Source: Roseimaritima multifibrata (lineage in GTDB: Bacteria > Planctomycetota > Planctomycetia > Pirellulales > Pirellulaceae). Taken from it: DNA of 64,000 nucleotides. Shown here piece after piece: positions 18,121 through 28,019 of this stretch. The notes beneath the pieces were generated by a model. It worked only from the letters and a program-made list of their open reading frames with translations, did no database searches and had not been told where the DNA came from. Numbering within the stretch: position 1 is the stretch's first letter; each line of letters begins with the position of its first letter. A program made the position numbers and the translations under genes. The stretch covers positions 1,674,001 through 1,738,000 of the forward strand of contig NZ_CP036262.1 of NCBI RefSeq assembly GCF_007741495.1. Direction: 5' to 3'.

Positions 18121-18149
18121 TTGGGTTAAAACCAGGGGATTTCTATACT
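18121..18149 (+). promoter_or_regulatory. Candidate sigma70-type promoter of guaA-ettA
   Basis: TATACT at 18144-18149 with a 17-base spacer to TTGGGT at 18121-18126. It lies between the preceding terminator and the guaA start (18186), whose ribosome site GGAGG is at 18172-18176. Confidence 0.5.
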
Positions 18150-18185
18150 CTGGGATTCTCTCGCTAGCTGCGGAGGCATCCTTAG

Positions 18186-19778
18186 ATGAGCCAATCCAGT
18201 CCTAATCATTCGCCCGCCGAATCGGCTGCCGACGCATTTACTGATGAATGCATCTTGGTGCTCGATTTCGGGTCGCAATATGCTCAGTTAATCGCGCGTC
18301 GCGTCCGTGAGCAAAATGTTTATTGTCGAATCGTCCGGCATGATTTGTCCGCGGAGCGGATTGCCGAATTAAAGCCGAAGGGGATTATCCTTTCCGGGGG
18401 CCCATCAAGTGTCTATGCAGAAGGGGCACCGCGTTGTGATCCCAAGCTGTTTGAGCTGGGGATTCCCGTGCTGGGAATCTGCTACGGGATGCAGTTGATG
18501 TGCGAAGCCCTCGGTGGGCAAGTCGAACATACGCTGACGCGTGAATATGGACGAGCTAGCTTGTCGATCGGCGAAGAGCGTCAATTGTTTGCCGGATTGC
18601 CGGAAACAATGGACGTCTGGATGAGCCACGGAGACCAGGTGTCGGGGATCGGCGAAGTCTTTGATTCGCTTGCCGCGACCGATACCTGTCCGTACGCCGC
18701 AATCGCCCATCAGCAGCTTCCGATCTTTGGAATGCAGTTTCACCCCGAAGTGACGCACACTCCCCTGGGCAGCCAGGTTCTGCACAATTTTGTGATCGGG
18801 GTGTGTGGCTGTGAAGGGACTTGGCACCTTTCGGATTTCGCCGATTCGTTGATCGATCAGGTGCGTCAGCAGGTCGGGCAGCGTCGAGTCATTTGTGGGC
18901 TTTCCGGCGGAGTCGATTCGTCGGTCGTCGCAGCCTTGTTGTACAAAGCGATCGGGGCGCAGTTGACCTGTATTTTGATCGACAATGGCTTGCTCCGCAA
19001 AGACGAACAGAGTGCGGTGATTTCTGAATTTACAAACCATTTCAAAGCCGATTTGCGAGTCGTCGACGCCGAGGATCAATTCCTCGATGCGTTGAAGGGA
19101 ATCGATGAGCCTCAGGAAAAGCGACGCCGCATCGGCGCCGCCTTTATCGAGTGCTTTCAGGCCGAAGCCGAATCGATCGAGGATGCCCATTTCTTGGCGC
19201 AGGGGACGCTTTATCCCGATGTGATCGAGAGCGGAGCTGCTGCCGACGGGCCCGCGGCAACCATCAAATTGCACCACAATGTCGGCGGTCTGCCAGAGAA
19301 GCTTGGGTTCGAGCTAATCGAGCCGCTACGCGATCTGTTCAAAGACGAAGTACGCCGTCTGGGTGAAGAACTGGGGCTGCCGCCCGCTCTGGTTTGGCGG
19401 CACCCATTCCCCGGTCCAGGCTTGGCCGTCCGTTGCCTTGGAGAGATCACGCGGGAAAAATTAGATGTGCTCCGCGAAGCGGACGAGATCGTCGTCAACG
19501 AAATCAAAGCGGCCGGTTTGTATCGTCAGACCAGTCAGTCGTTTGCGGTCCTGCTTCCCGTCCAGAGTGTCGGGGTGATGGGGGACGCCAGGACTTACGA
19601 AAATGCGGTAGCAATTCGCAGCGTCAATACCGACGATTTTATGACAGCCGACTGGAGTCGCTTGCCATATGAATTGCTTGCCAAGATGAGCACCCGAATC
19701 ATTAATGAAGTCAAAGGGGTTAATCGTGTTTGTTACGATATCAGTAGCAAACCCCCCGCAACTATCGAGTGGGAATAA
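18186..19778 (+). CDS. guaA: GMP synthase (glutamine-hydrolysing)
   Basis: 530 residues. Converts XMP, ATP and glutamine to GMP, the last step of guanine nucleotide synthesis. The class I amidotransferase domain (about 20-215) has the nucleophile Cys99 (GICYGMQ) and His186/Glu188 (FHPEVTH). The ATP pyrophosphatase domain starts with the PP-loop SGGVDSS at 240-246. The C-terminal dimerisation domain ends in the family motif KPPATIEWE. Start ATG has GGAGG 9 bases upstream. The stop codon TAA is immediately followed by the ATG of ettA, so the two genes are co-transcribed and probably translationally coupled. Confidence 0.97.
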   Translation: MSQSSPNHSPAESAADAFTDECILVLDFGSQYAQLIARRVREQNVYCRIVRHDLSAERIAELKPKGIILSGGPSSVYAEGAPRCDPKLFELGIPVLGICYGMQLMCEALGGQVEHTLTREYGRASLSIGEERQLFAGLPETMDVWMSHGDQVSGIGEVFDSLAATDTCPYAAIAHQQLPIFGMQFHPEVTHTPLGSQVLHNFVIGVCGCEGTWHLSDFADSLIDQVRQQVGQRRVICGLSGGVDSSVVAALLYKAIGAQLTCILIDNGLLRKDEQSAVISEFTNHFKADLRVVDAEDQFLDALKGIDEPQEKRRRIGAAFIECFQAEAESIEDAHFLAQGTLYPDVIESGAAADGPAATIKLHHNVGGLPEKLGFELIEPLRDLFKDEVRRLGEELGLPPALVWRHPFPGPGLAVRCLGEITREKLDVLREADEIVVNEIKAAGLYRQTSQSFAVLLPVQSVGVMGDARTYENAVAIRSVNTDDFMTADWSRLPYELLAKMSTRIINEVKGVNRVCYDISSKPPATIEWE

Positions 19779-21452
19779 ATGAGCCAACACTACATTTTTC
19801 AAGTTGAAAATCTCGTAAAAAAACACGGCCCTAAGGTCGTCCTGAACGATATTTCTCTCGCCTTCTATCCCGGTGCCAAAATTGGTGTCCTGGGACCAAA
19901 CGGTGCAGGGAAATCGACGCTGATGCGGATCATGGCTGGGCAGGATACCGAATTCGAAGGTTCGGCTCGGTTGGCGAAAGGTTACACGGTCGGTTACCTG
20001 ACTCAGGAACCTGATTTGGATGAAACCAAAAACGTCAGAGAAAACATTGAAACGGCGGTTCAAGAGCGTCGAAAAACGCTCGATCGTTACAACGAAATTA
20101 GCGTTCTGCTAGGGGAGATCGATGACCCTGACCAGATGGAAAAGCTATGTGACGAAATGGCGAAACTGCAGGACATCATCGATGCCGAAAACCTGTGGGA
20201 ACTTGATCGCCAAGTCGAAATCGCGATGCAGGTGATGAATCTGCCCCCCGGCGATGCGGACGTTACCAAGCTGTCCGGTGGTGAACGCCGCCGCGTGGCA
20301 CTTTGCCAAATGCTGATTCGGCAGCCCGATTTGCTCCTGCTGGACGAGCCGACGAACCACTTGGATGCCGAATCGGTCGCTTGGCTGGAGCAGCATCTGC
20401 ACAAGTATCCAGGAACCGTCGTCGCCGTGACGCACGACCGCTATTTCTTGGACAACGTCGCCCAGTGGATTCTGGAAATCGATCGCTCTCGGGCGTTCCC
20501 GTTTGAAGGGAACTACACCGCTTGGCTGGAGAACAAAGACAAGCGGATGAAGATCGAAAAGCGACAGGAAAAGGCTCGCGAACGAACGCTCTCGCGCGAG
20601 CTGGAATGGATCCGGATGAGCCCTAAAGCGCGGCAAGCGAAAAGCAAAGCCCGTATCAAGGCTTACGAAGAAATGTCCCAGCAGTCGTTCGATGAACAAC
20701 CAGATGATTTGGAAATTCAGATCCCCTCGGGCCCGCACCTGGGCGGAGTCGTGATCGAAGCGGAAAAAGTAAATAAAGCGTTCGGTGAAAAGGTGCTTCT
20801 GGAAGACCTTTCCTTCCGTTTGCCTGCCGGTGGCATCGTTGGGGTTATTGGGCCCAACGGAGCTGGTAAGACGACGCTGTTTCGGATGATGACCGGTCAG
20901 GATAATCCTGATTCGGGAGCCCTTCGCGTTGGCGAGACGGTGACGATGGGCTATGTCGATCAAAGCCGCGATTCGTTGGACCCTGTCAAAACGGTCTACG
21001 AGGAAATCAGTGGCGGACATGAAACATTTGATATGGGCGGACGCGTCATGCACGCCCGCAGCTATGTTTCAAAGTTCAACTTCAAAGGCCCCGACCAAGA
21101 AAAACGCGTCGGCAATTTGTCGGGTGGAGAACGGAACCGTGTGCACCTAGCCAAATTGCTACGCCAAGGTTGCAATGTTCTGCTGTTGGACGAACCGACG
21201 AATGACCTCGATGTCGATACGCTTCGAGCCCTGGAAGAGGCGATCATGAATTTCGCTGGGTGCGTCGTGGTTACGAGCCATGACCGCTGGTTCTTGGACC
21301 GCTTGGCGACTCATATCTTGGCCTTCGAAGGGGACGGGTACGTCCACTGGTGTGAAGGGAACTTTGAAACCTACGAAAACCAGCGACGCGAGCGCCAAGG
21401 CGATCAGGGCGACGAGCCTCGTAAGTTCCGATACAAGAGCATCCACGCTTAA
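19779..21452 (+). CDS. ettA: Energy-dependent translational throttle protein EttA (ABC-F)
   Basis: 557 residues, matching EttA length. Two ABC domains without membrane segments: Walker [10 protein letters not shown] at 39-47 and GPNGAGKTT near 360; signatures [12 protein letters not shown] and [12 protein letters not shown]; Walker [16 protein letters not shown] and [14 protein letters not shown]. The EttA-type arm insertion in domain 1 ([19 protein letters not shown] and following helices) and the linker rich in Arg/Lys (about 265-305) are present. EttA binds the ribosomal E-site and gates the first peptide bond according to ADP/ATP ratio. No ribosome site of its own lies before the start, which abuts the guaA stop; translation likely depends on guaA. 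Confidence 0.95.
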   Translation: MSQHYIFQVENLVKKHGPKVVLNDISLAFYPGAKIGVLGPNGAGKSTLMRIMAGQDTEFEGSARLAKGYTVGYLTQEPDLDETKNVRENIETAVQERRKTLDRYNEISVLLGEIDDPDQMEKLCDEMAKLQDIIDAENLWELDRQVEIAMQVMNLPPGDADVTKLSGGERRRVALCQMLIRQPDLLLLDEPTNHLDAESVAWLEQHLHKYPGTVVAVTHDRYFLDNVAQWILEIDRSRAFPFEGNYTAWLENKDKRMKIEKRQEKARERTLSRELEWIRMSPKARQAKSKARIKAYEEMSQQSFDEQPDDLEIQIPSGPHLGGVVIEAEKVNKAFGEKVLLEDLSFRLPAGGIVGVIGPNGAGKTTLFRMMTGQDNPDSGALRVGETVTMGYVDQSRDSLDPVKTVYEEISGGHETFDMGGRVMHARSYVSKFNFKGPDQEKRVGNLSGGERNRVHLAKLLRQGCNVLLLDEPTNDLDVDTLRALEEAIMNFAGCVVVTSHDRWFLDRLATHILAFEGDGYVHWCEGNFETYENQRRERQGDQGDEPRKFRYKSIHA

Positions 21453-21460
21453 GTTGATGG

Positions 21461-21498
21461 CAATAAAAAAAGCTTGGAGACCAATTGGTCTCCAAGCT
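21461..21498 (-). terminator. Bidirectional-type terminator between ettA and the secreted protein gene
   Basis: Perfect 28-base palindrome (21471-21498). On the minus strand it is followed by TTTTTTATTG (21470-21461), so it is a good terminator for the gene at 21557-22276. On the plus strand, after ettA, the tail is only CAATAAAAG, so it is weaker in that direction. Confidence 0.88.
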
Positions 21499-21556
21499 CA
21501 ATAAAAGAACCGCAATGAAACGCTATGAATATCTGGGAATAATCAGCGACTAATTA

Positions 21557-22276
21557 TTAGTTCTGCAGCGAAGTCAGGACTTCATCTGATGGTGCGAAGC
21601 GAGCTTCCCAGTCGACTTGCTCCAAGAACCGAAGAGCGTGAATGTAGCGATTGCTGTCGATCCCGTCACGCCCTGCTTCAAGAATGCCCTTCATCGCTTC
21701 AATTTCTTCGTGGATCTGGTCGTAGTTGCGACTTCCCCAGCCGGACGTGTCCGCCGACCGAGCACCGAGTAATTGCTGCACCGTTTCGCGATGCGACTTG
21801 AACACGGCCGCATCCAGTGGGTAGGTCCAGGTGATCTGCCCTGTCTGGGGATCGTACTGGTCAGTGGATAGACGGTCAGGGCTTCGCGAAGAAGCCAGTT
21901 TCTGATAGCCCTCCATGTCCAGTGGTTTGCGACGGTAGCGTTCTTGGTGGTCGTACCACAGATCGCGTCTCGCGTAACGAGCTTCGACTTTATTGACCGA
22001 GTTCTCGATCGCTCGGCGATAGGCTTCCTGGTAGTTCATCGCGGAGAGGGAGTTGTAGTAGTTCGCTTTGCCAACCCCTTCGGCATACGCGCCAGCCCCT
22101 CGTAGTGCTCCCTCGGTCGACGTGCTGCTGTGGTCTAGCCAGCTGAAACCACTGTCGGAGTATGCGATCGCAGGTCCATAGCCTCCGCTAGGTCCGGTGG
22201 CAGGAGCTGCTTCTTGGCCGTAAACGACGGCCAATGCGAGGCAAGTAAAAAGGCTGGTTAGTGCAATGCGGTTCAT
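21557..22276 (-). CDS. Small secreted protein of unknown function
   Basis: 239 residues; I do not recognise a family. Residues 1-20 form a signal peptide (LTSLFTCLALAVVYG). The mature part has a Gly/Ser/Tyr-rich start, then a helical, charged region (NYQEAYRRAIENSVNKVEARYARRDLWYDHQERYRRKPLD, in two halves around residues 80-125), QTGQITWTYPL and a helical end. Only one Cys, in the signal peptide. The N-terminal tyrosine/arginine-rich helix looks like secreted structural or stress proteins of planctomycetes, but this is only an impression. Convergent with ettA, with its own terminator. Confidence 0.75.
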   Translation of the reverse strand: MNRIALTSLFTCLALAVVYGQEAAPATGPSGGYGPAIAYSDSGFSWLDHSSTSTEGALRGAGAYAEGVGKANYYNSLSAMNYQEAYRRAIENSVNKVEARYARRDLWYDHQERYRRKPLDMEGYQKLASSRSPDRLSTDQYDPQTGQITWTYPLDAAVFKSHRETVQQLLGARSADTSGWGSRNYDQIHEEIEAMKGILEAGRDGIDSNRYIHALRFLEQVDWEARFAPSDEVLTSLQN

Positions 22277-22798
22277 TTTAATTTCGTCCTAAATCAGATG
22301 ACGTTTTCCCAGAGGTTCTTGTTAGTTATTAGAAGCAACTGCGGTGCCAAACGTTCCTGGGAATTTGTGTCGTTTTGTAACTTGTTTGTTGGTATCGGTT
22401 TAGGTCAATTGCTTTGGTGGGGCTGGCATTTGTCGTTTGTTTCATTTTGAGACGAATCGATCAATGAGAGACAGTTTTTGCAGGTTGTGCCAATGATTGC
22501 GGTTCGCATGTGCGGTCGTGGGGGCGTGAAATCAATATGCGGCAGGCACGCGACGGCGCTCGCCAGAGCGTGGATCGGCCGGCAATACGTCACCAATGGA
22601 TCTCGTCTCTCGAGCGAAAGCGGCATCCACGGAGCGTTCTTTCGCGGGGAACGTGAAAAGAATACGTGACGGTATCCGGAACCACCGTCTGGCGACGGTA
22701 CGCCACTAGCGGCGGTCGTTGCGCCGTTTTGCTGGGGCGGAACGACTTTGCCAGATCGGAACAACCGTTCAGCGGTCGCTCGCTCCGCTGCCCGGCCA
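22277..22798. other. Intergenic region with repeat between the secreted protein and the GAF/REC gene
   Basis: 522 bases. 22277-22540 is AT-richer and should hold the promoter of the secreted protein gene; no confident hexamers were assigned. 22549-22700 is a mosaic repeat. No supported ORF. Confidence 0.55.
22549..22700 (+). repeat. Dispersed palindromic repeat, families A and B (copy 3)
   Basis: 22549-22595 matches the reverse complement of about 1596-1646 (GCTCGCCAGAGCGTGGA core). 22608-22660 is the GCGAAAG / CTTTCGCGGGG palindrome. 22676-22700 matches the family A core at 5028-5052. The order of modules differs from copy 1. Confidence 0.8.
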
Positions 22799-24538
22799 TT
22801 ACGCGTCGGCGATGGCGCGGTCACTGGTCGCGATGATCGTTTCGACGACATCGATCAATTGATCGAGACGGAACGGTTTATACAGAACCCCTTTGGTGGG
22901 GTGAAGACCAGCTTGTCGAGCTTTGACGATCGAGTGCCCGGGGTCGTAACCAAATCCGGTCATCAGGACCATCGGGACATTTTCCATGATGTCCCCTAAT
23001 CGGCACATCACTTGGTATCCGCTGAAATCGGCAAGCCGGATATCGCTGATGATGACGTCGTAGTCTGCGTTGCCGATGCTGCCGCGCACCATCGCGACCG
23101 CTTCCTGTCCTTCGTGGGCGGTTTCAACGATGCAGCCGTAGCGTTCCAGCAGGTTGTGGGCATCGTTGCGTACGGTTTCGTCGCCATCGACGACCAGGAT
23201 CCGTTTGCCTCGCAGCGTGGGGTGTTGAGGTCCCTGAGCGCCGACGGGGACCGCTTCCAGCGGCGTCATCTTTTGGCCAATTTTTTGGATCGTGTTTTTG
23301 ATGTCGCGTGCATTTTGCAAGATGCGGCGAATGCGGTCGACCATTTCGGAGGAGTGGCCGATGTACAGTTCCATAACGTTGACGGCATCGTTCAGGATTT
23401 CGTCAACAGGAAGGGCGACGGCGCTATGGATCGCGTTGCAGCTTTGCTGAGCCGTATTAGCTTTCTGGGCGACCAGCAGTTCCAGGGTGTTCAGTGCAAA
23501 GGCGACGTGGCGAGCGAAGATTTCTAGAAACTGCAAGTCATCTTCGCTGAACGCCGAACGCTCGGGGCTTTCGACGTTAATCGTCCCCAGCACTTGGTCA
23601 TGCAGCATCAGGGGGACGGTGAGCGAGCTTTTGGTTTCCGCGACGCCGGGAACAAATAGTGGGTCGGTATCGACGTCGGTGCAGATATAGCTGACGCCGC
23701 GCGAGGCGACAAAACCGGTGACGCCGTTGCCGCGTGGGTGTGCGATGATTTGGCGGTCGGCGGCTTCTTGGTCGATGCCAACGCTGAGGAGCGGGATCAG
23801 GTTTCCGGTCGCCAATTCAAGCAGGCGGATTTCGATGACTTCGAAATTTAACAGATCGCTCAGGTGGGCACGGATGTTTTCTTTCAGCAGTTCAATCCGC
23901 TCGTCGACCTCCATCATGAAGATCTCGTCGGGCCGCAGGTCGGCCAGTTCGCGGCCGGCTTGATGGATCGCGGCAAGTTTCTGCTGCTGGAGGATTTCGT
24001 CCGTGATCTCGCTGACGGTGACAATTAGTTGATTGGGCCAGTTCGGGTCTCGCAGCGGTCCCGCATGGACGTGGAAGTAGCGGTTGTCGCTGGTGAGGAG
24101 CGTGCTGCTGCTTTCTTGGTCGGTTGCCAGCGCCGTGTGGAAAGGGCAGAAATCAGGCCCCATGATCTCGGGCTGGTCAAGCAAACTGTAGAAATTGATG
24201 TTGGGTTGGATTTTCCCTTCCGGAGTCAAAGCGGAGGGGCTGGCCCATTCCGTTAACCTTGCGTTTCCCCACAAGACCCGGAATGTCTGGTCCAACAATG
24301 CAACCCCTTCAGGGATGTCGCGGAGCATGCTGGAGCTTTGCTGGAGACGTAAGAACTCGCTCCCCGAAGGCAGACGCTCGCGATCGATCCAGATGCCATC
24401 GAACGATTCCGAGGCAATTCGATGAATCGCTTCGTTCGCCGTCTGTACCTTGACTATTTGAGCTTCAGCGGCACCGAATTCGGCTGCTGAGCAATCTCCG
24501 ATACATAGTATGCGTGGCGCGCTCATCTTAAAACTCAC
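22799..24538 (-). CDS. PAS/GAF-domain response regulator lacking a kinase ATPase domain
   Basis: 579 residues. Residues about 5-60 resemble a degenerate receiver; about 70-195 a PAS-like sensor (IPEGVALLDQTFRVLWGNARL); about 215-380 a GAF domain (GVTGFVASRGVSYICTDVDTDPLFVP, SSLTVPLMLHDQVLGTINVESP, FSEDDLQFLEIFARHVAFAL). A helical stretch at about 385-440 resembles a histidine-kinase dimerisation helix but has no HATPase domain after it. The end (about 455-575) is a complete REC domain with the DGDE acidic pair, phospho-acceptor Asp499, Thr527 and Lys554. It may integrate signals from a separate kinase. The ATG at 24538 could be replaced by the one at 24526. Single gene. Confidence 0.85.
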   Translation of the reverse strand: MSFKMSAPRILCIGDCSAAEFGAAEAQIVKVQTANEAIHRIASESFDGIWIDRERLPSGSEFLRLQQSSSMLRDIPEGVALLDQTFRVLWGNARLTEWASPSALTPEGKIQPNINFYSLLDQPEIMGPDFCPFHTALATDQESSSTLLTSDNRYFHVHAGPLRDPNWPNQLIVTVSEITDEILQQQKLAAIHQAGRELADLRPDEIFMMEVDERIELLKENIRAHLSDLLNFEVIEIRLLELATGNLIPLLSVGIDQEAADRQIIAHPRGNGVTGFVASRGVSYICTDVDTDPLFVPGVAETKSSLTVPLMLHDQVLGTINVESPERSAFSEDDLQFLEIFARHVAFALNTLELLVAQKANTAQQSCNAIHSAVALPVDEILNDAVNVMELYIGHSSEMVDRIRRILQNARDIKNTIQKIGQKMTPLEAVPVGAQGPQHPTLRGKRILVVDGDETVRNDAHNLLERYGCIVETAHEGQEAVAMVRGSIGNADYDVIISDIRLADFSGYQVMCRLGDIMENVPMVLMTGFGYDPGHSIVKARQAGLHPTKGVLYKPFRLDQLIDVVETIIATSDRAIADA

Positions 24539-24681
24539 CCCTGAGTTTCTGTTGTGCCATTGGCGTCATAGCACCACCGTGCGTGGGCAGCCCTCCCTGA
24601 ATCGTAGAGGTTGTTTCACAGGGTAGCAACATCAGGCAGTGGGGGACACGTCTAACCAAGGCAATTCTGTGGGATTGTCTG

Positions 24682-24709
24682 GAATTGACCCCCCTGAGGG
24701 TGTCAATTC
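24682..24709. promoter_or_regulatory. Inverted repeat upstream of the GAF/REC gene
   Basis: Arms GAATTGAC and GTCAATTC, extended by three G-C pairs after one mismatch, with a 4-base loop. It lies about 145 bases before the gene start, without a T-run, so an operator-like site is more likely than a terminator. Function not shown. Confidence 0.35.
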
Positions 24710-25755
24710 TTCGTGGGAGTCTTTGTGGGACGGAATGGATTAAGAATCGCAACGGCAGAAAGGGCTCCATCGTCAAAGGGTTGCCACCGGGCGATCACGT
24801 TGCAGTCCACATGTGACTCTTACGGACGATCCGCTGTCAATGCCAACGTCTTTCGTTAACCATATTCCACTGTTTAAAGTTTAACATGAGTCCCCACAGG
24901 TGATTGTGATTGGTTTTGCGTTAGGAACCCCAGTCCGGTGCGTCGCATCGAAAACAGAATCGATCCGCCCGCAGATGCCAAAGCCGATCGCATGGTGGGG
25001 ACCGCTCGTGGTTTGCTGTCCAGGCGCCGGATGATGTGAACCATGCGGGGTGCCGGTCGATCGCGATGCGGTCTGTCAGGGCGGTCGTGCGTCTGGGGGA
25101 CATGCAGCCGAAGTCCGCGCCAATGGTCTCGTGTGGACGCGGGGTGGTCTGGCGAGAAGGTTCGGTTGTTTTGCATTGCGCGGCACACGATTTAGCGGAC
25201 CGCGTAAGAGGCAGCAAAATGGAAAATGGAAAATGGAAATTGAAAGATCCCTGCGGAGTCCATCATTGGACATTTGCGATTCCTCTTCACACTCGAGTCC
25301 GTTTCGTGGCGGGCATCGCCGGCGTGACCTGATCCGGCATGCATTGTGGCCTGATTTTCAACAGGCAAGTCTTGGGGGGGATTTGGTGGCTAGGGGGAAG
25401 GGCGTGGCTGCTTCACAAATGGGGTGCTAAACGCCCTACAGAGGTTCTTTTGTTGGTTGGGGGTGCGGTCCTAGTCCTTGGCGTTTTGCGAAGGTGTCTT
25501 CGATGGTGGTGCGTGGCAGCGGAGGGGGAGGTGGTTTGCCCTTAGTACTTTCGTAATGTTGTGATGACTGAAGGGGCGGGGGGCCAGCAGGCTGGAGTGG
25601 CTTGAAGCGCCGTAAACACTGGTTTTTACACGAGTTTAAGATTCCGCCGAGCTGTAGAGGGGGGATGCTAGCAGGTCATTTTATGGGGCCTGACCGCGTG
25701 TGGTATATTGTGGCTATTTTTCCTGGTTTTCCTAAACCACTCAATAGGTAATGGG

Positions 25756-25783
25756 TTGACACCCCATCCTATCCGTCTAAATT
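25756..25783 (+). promoter_or_regulatory. Candidate sigma70-type promoter of the YTV gene
   Basis: TTGACA at 25756-25761, 16-base spacer, TAAATT at 25778-25783. This would give a 5' leader of roughly 110 bases before the ATG at 25903. A perfect -35 hexamer fits a highly expressed gene. Confidence 0.55.
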
Positions 25784-25902
25784 CAAAGGCGCGGGCACCT
25801 CGCCCAAGCTACGCAGCCGTTAAACTTCCACGTTACTTCGTTCTGTACCTGCCAGCTACATTGCACCTTGGCGTTGCGGGACACCAAAAAAAGGTTTACT
25901 TC

Positions 25903-28011
25903 ATGAGATCACGGTTTATGAGCGTGGCATTTGGTTTGTTGGCAACCGCATTGGTTGCCGGACAAGCCTTTGCCCAGTGCGGAGATTGCAGTGGTTGCAC
26001 CGCTGGCTCCGGTTGTGTCGGTAGCACCAGTGGTGCTGCTGCAGGTGGATATGTCGTCGCTGATGGATGTGCAACGGTTCCTGCGTACACCATGCAGCGC
26101 GTCACTCGCACCGAAATGGTTCCGACCACCACTTATCAGCGTCAAACCCAGACGCGTATGCGGACCGTAACCCGTCAGGTTGCTTCGGTACAAACCCGTC
26201 AGCAGACCTACACGGTTAACGTTCCTCAGACCCAGTCACGCACCGAGACCTACACGGTCAACGTATGTGTTCCTCACACCGAAGAAGTCAAGTACAACGT
26301 TCAGGTTCCGGTTACGACCGAACAAGAGCAAGAGTACCAGGTAGCGGTTCCTGTGACTGAAGAAGTCGAACAGACTTATTCGGTTCGGGTTCCTTACACC
26401 GAAGAGGTTCCTTACAGCGTATGCGTTGCATACACCGAGAACGTCGAGCAAGCTTACACCGTGCAGGTTCCTGTACAGAAGCAGCGTGAAGAAAGCTACA
26501 AAGTTGCTGTTCCTTATACCGAAAACGTAAAACAGACGTATCAAGTTCAGGTTCCTGTCCAGAAGACTCGTACCGTTCAGTACCAGGTTTGTGTTCCTTA
26601 CACCGAAACCGTCACCCAGACCTATCAGGTCGCGGTTCCTGTAACGGAAACTCAGACTTACAAGGTTTGCGTTCCTTACACCGAAGAAATCGACCAGACT
26701 TACTCGGTACAGGTTCCTTACACCGAAGAAGTCAAGCAGACCTACACCGTTCAGGTTCCTGTAACCGAAATGGTTTCGCAGACTTACCAGGTGAACGTTC
26801 CTCGTCAAGAAGTTCGTGAAGGGACTCGTACCGTAACCAAGTGCGTTCCTGTGACCACCATGCGTGAAGTCACCTGCGAACAAGGTCACTGGGTTACCGA
26901 GCAAGTTGTTGCTGCAGCTCCTGCAGTCAACACCTGTGGCAACGGTGGCGTTGCTTACGGTAGCGGTTGTGGAAGCAACTGCGGTGGCGGATGCGGATCT
27001 TGTGGCGGATGCGGCGGATGTGCAAGTGCTTGTGGCGGTTGTGGTTCGGCTGCTCACGCTGGACACGCTGGCAACGCTGGTTGTACCGTGACTCGTCGTC
27101 GTTACGTCAGCAATCCTGTCACCACACAGGTTCCTGTCACGACCTACGAACGTCAGACTCACGAAGTTCCTTACACCTACACCGTCACGATCAACGAGTG
27201 CCAAACGAAGACTCGTGAAGTTCCTGTCACTCGTATGACCACGGAAACCCGTGAGCGTACCGTCAACGTCACCAAGTACAAAACCGAGCAGAAGACTCGT
27301 AAAGTTGCTGTGACCAAGACTCGCATGGAAGAACGTGAACGCGAAGTCACTCGTATGACCTGCGAAACTCGTACCCGCGAAGTTCCTGTCACCCGGACTC
27401 GTTTGGAAACTCAAGTTAAGGAAGTTCCTTACACCGTCCTGGAATGCCAGACTCGTGAACGCGAAGTTCCTGTCACCAAGACTCGCTGGGAAGATCGTGT
27501 TCGGACCGTTACTTACACCGAGTGCGCCACCGAAGAACGTACCCGTACCGTCGCCGTTCGCAAAACCCGTATGGAAGAACGTACTCGCCCCGTCACCAAG
27601 TGCCGTGTCGAGCAACGTGTCCGCAAGGTTCCTGTGACTCGGATGCAGATGGAAACTCGCACTCGCAAAGTGCCTGTAACCACCTACAACACCGAAGAGC
27701 GTACTCGTACCGTTACCACCAATCGTGTGGAAGCTCAGCAACGTGAACGGACCGTTAACTTCACCGTTATGGTTCCAGAAGAACGTACTCGCGAAGTACA
27801 AGAAACGGTTTACAACACCGTTACTGAAGAAGTTCCTGAAACCTTCACCGTTTGCGTTCCTGTAACCACTCAACGTGCCGTTCAGGTCACCGAGTGCGTT
27901 GCTGTTCCAACCAACGTTGCCGTTCCTGCTTACCAAGCTGGTGCATCCGCTGGATGTGCAAGCTGTGGCGGAACCGTTGCAGCTCCTGGATGTGCAAGCT
28001 GTGGCAACTAA
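25903..28011 (+). CDS. Secreted cysteine-containing YTV-repeat protein (probable cell-envelope structural protein)
   Basis: 702 residues from ATG 25903, where a signal peptide starts (cleavage likely after AFA, residue 24); the open frame further upstream is rejected. The mature chain is almost wholly made of 14-residue beta-type repeats. Residues about 100-310 have acidic units (VPYTEEVKQTYTVQ), about 395-640 basic units (VPVTRMQMETRTRK). Between them lies a Cys/Gly-rich hinge (345-394), and Cys clusters flank both ends (26-56, 688-701). This is the Pfam YTV type known from Pirellula/Rhodopirellula, where such proteins are thought to be wall or surface components. Function is inferred from repeats and secretion. 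Codon use is strongly biased (GTT-CCT, ACC), as in abundant proteins. Ends in three tandem hairpins. Confidence 0.88.
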   Translation: MRSRFMSVAFGLLATALVAGQAFAQCGDCSGCTAGSGCVGSTSGAAAGGYVVADGCATVPAYTMQRVTRTEMVPTTTYQRQTQTRMRTVTRQVASVQTRQQTYTVNVPQTQSRTETYTVNVCVPHTEEVKYNVQVPVTTEQEQEYQVAVPVTEEVEQTYSVRVPYTEEVPYSVCVAYTENVEQAYTVQVPVQKQREESYKVAVPYTENVKQTYQVQVPVQKTRTVQYQVCVPYTETVTQTYQVAVPVTETQTYKVCVPYTEEIDQTYSVQVPYTEEVKQTYTVQVPVTEMVSQTYQVNVPRQEVREGTRTVTKCVPVTTMREVTCEQGHWVTEQVVAAAPAVNTCGNGGVAYGSGCGSNCGGGCGSCGGCGGCASACGGCGSAAHAGHAGNAGCTVTRRRYVSNPVTTQVPVTTYERQTHEVPYTYTVTINECQTKTREVPVTRMTTETRERTVNVTKYKTEQKTRKVAVTKTRMEEREREVTRMTCETRTREVPVTRTRLETQVKEVPYTVLECQTREREVPVTKTRWEDRVRTVTYTECATEERTRTVAVRKTRMEERTRPVTKCRVEQRVRKVPVTRMQMETRTRKVPVTTYNTEERTRTVTTNRVEAQQRERTVNFTVMVPEERTREVQETVYNTVTEEVPETFTVCVPVTTQRAVQVTECVAVPTNVAVPAYQAGASAGCASCGGTVAAPGCASCGN

Positions 28012-28019
28012 GTAAATTT

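Larger units (their letters stand above)
24539..25902. other. Long intergenic region upstream of the YTV gene
   Basis: 1.36 kb between two divergent genes. Contains the inverted repeat 24682-24709, a GGAAAAT triplet repeat near 25217-25238, and a promoter candidate at 25756-25783. Short open frames at 24874-25217, 25036-25430 and 25339-25545 have no recognisable protein features, mutually overlap, and are not supported. I see no tRNA or known structured RNA. Confidence 0.6.

Noticed and set aside
24874-25545. Several short overlapping ORFs before the YTV gene
   Set aside because: Overlapping in different frames and strands without ribosome sites, motifs or composition like a protein.
26236-27936. 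566-codon antisense open frame over the YTV gene
   Set aside because: It exists because the repeats and biased codons of the YTV gene leave few stops on the other strand; composition is Asn/Arg/Phe-rich with no start context.
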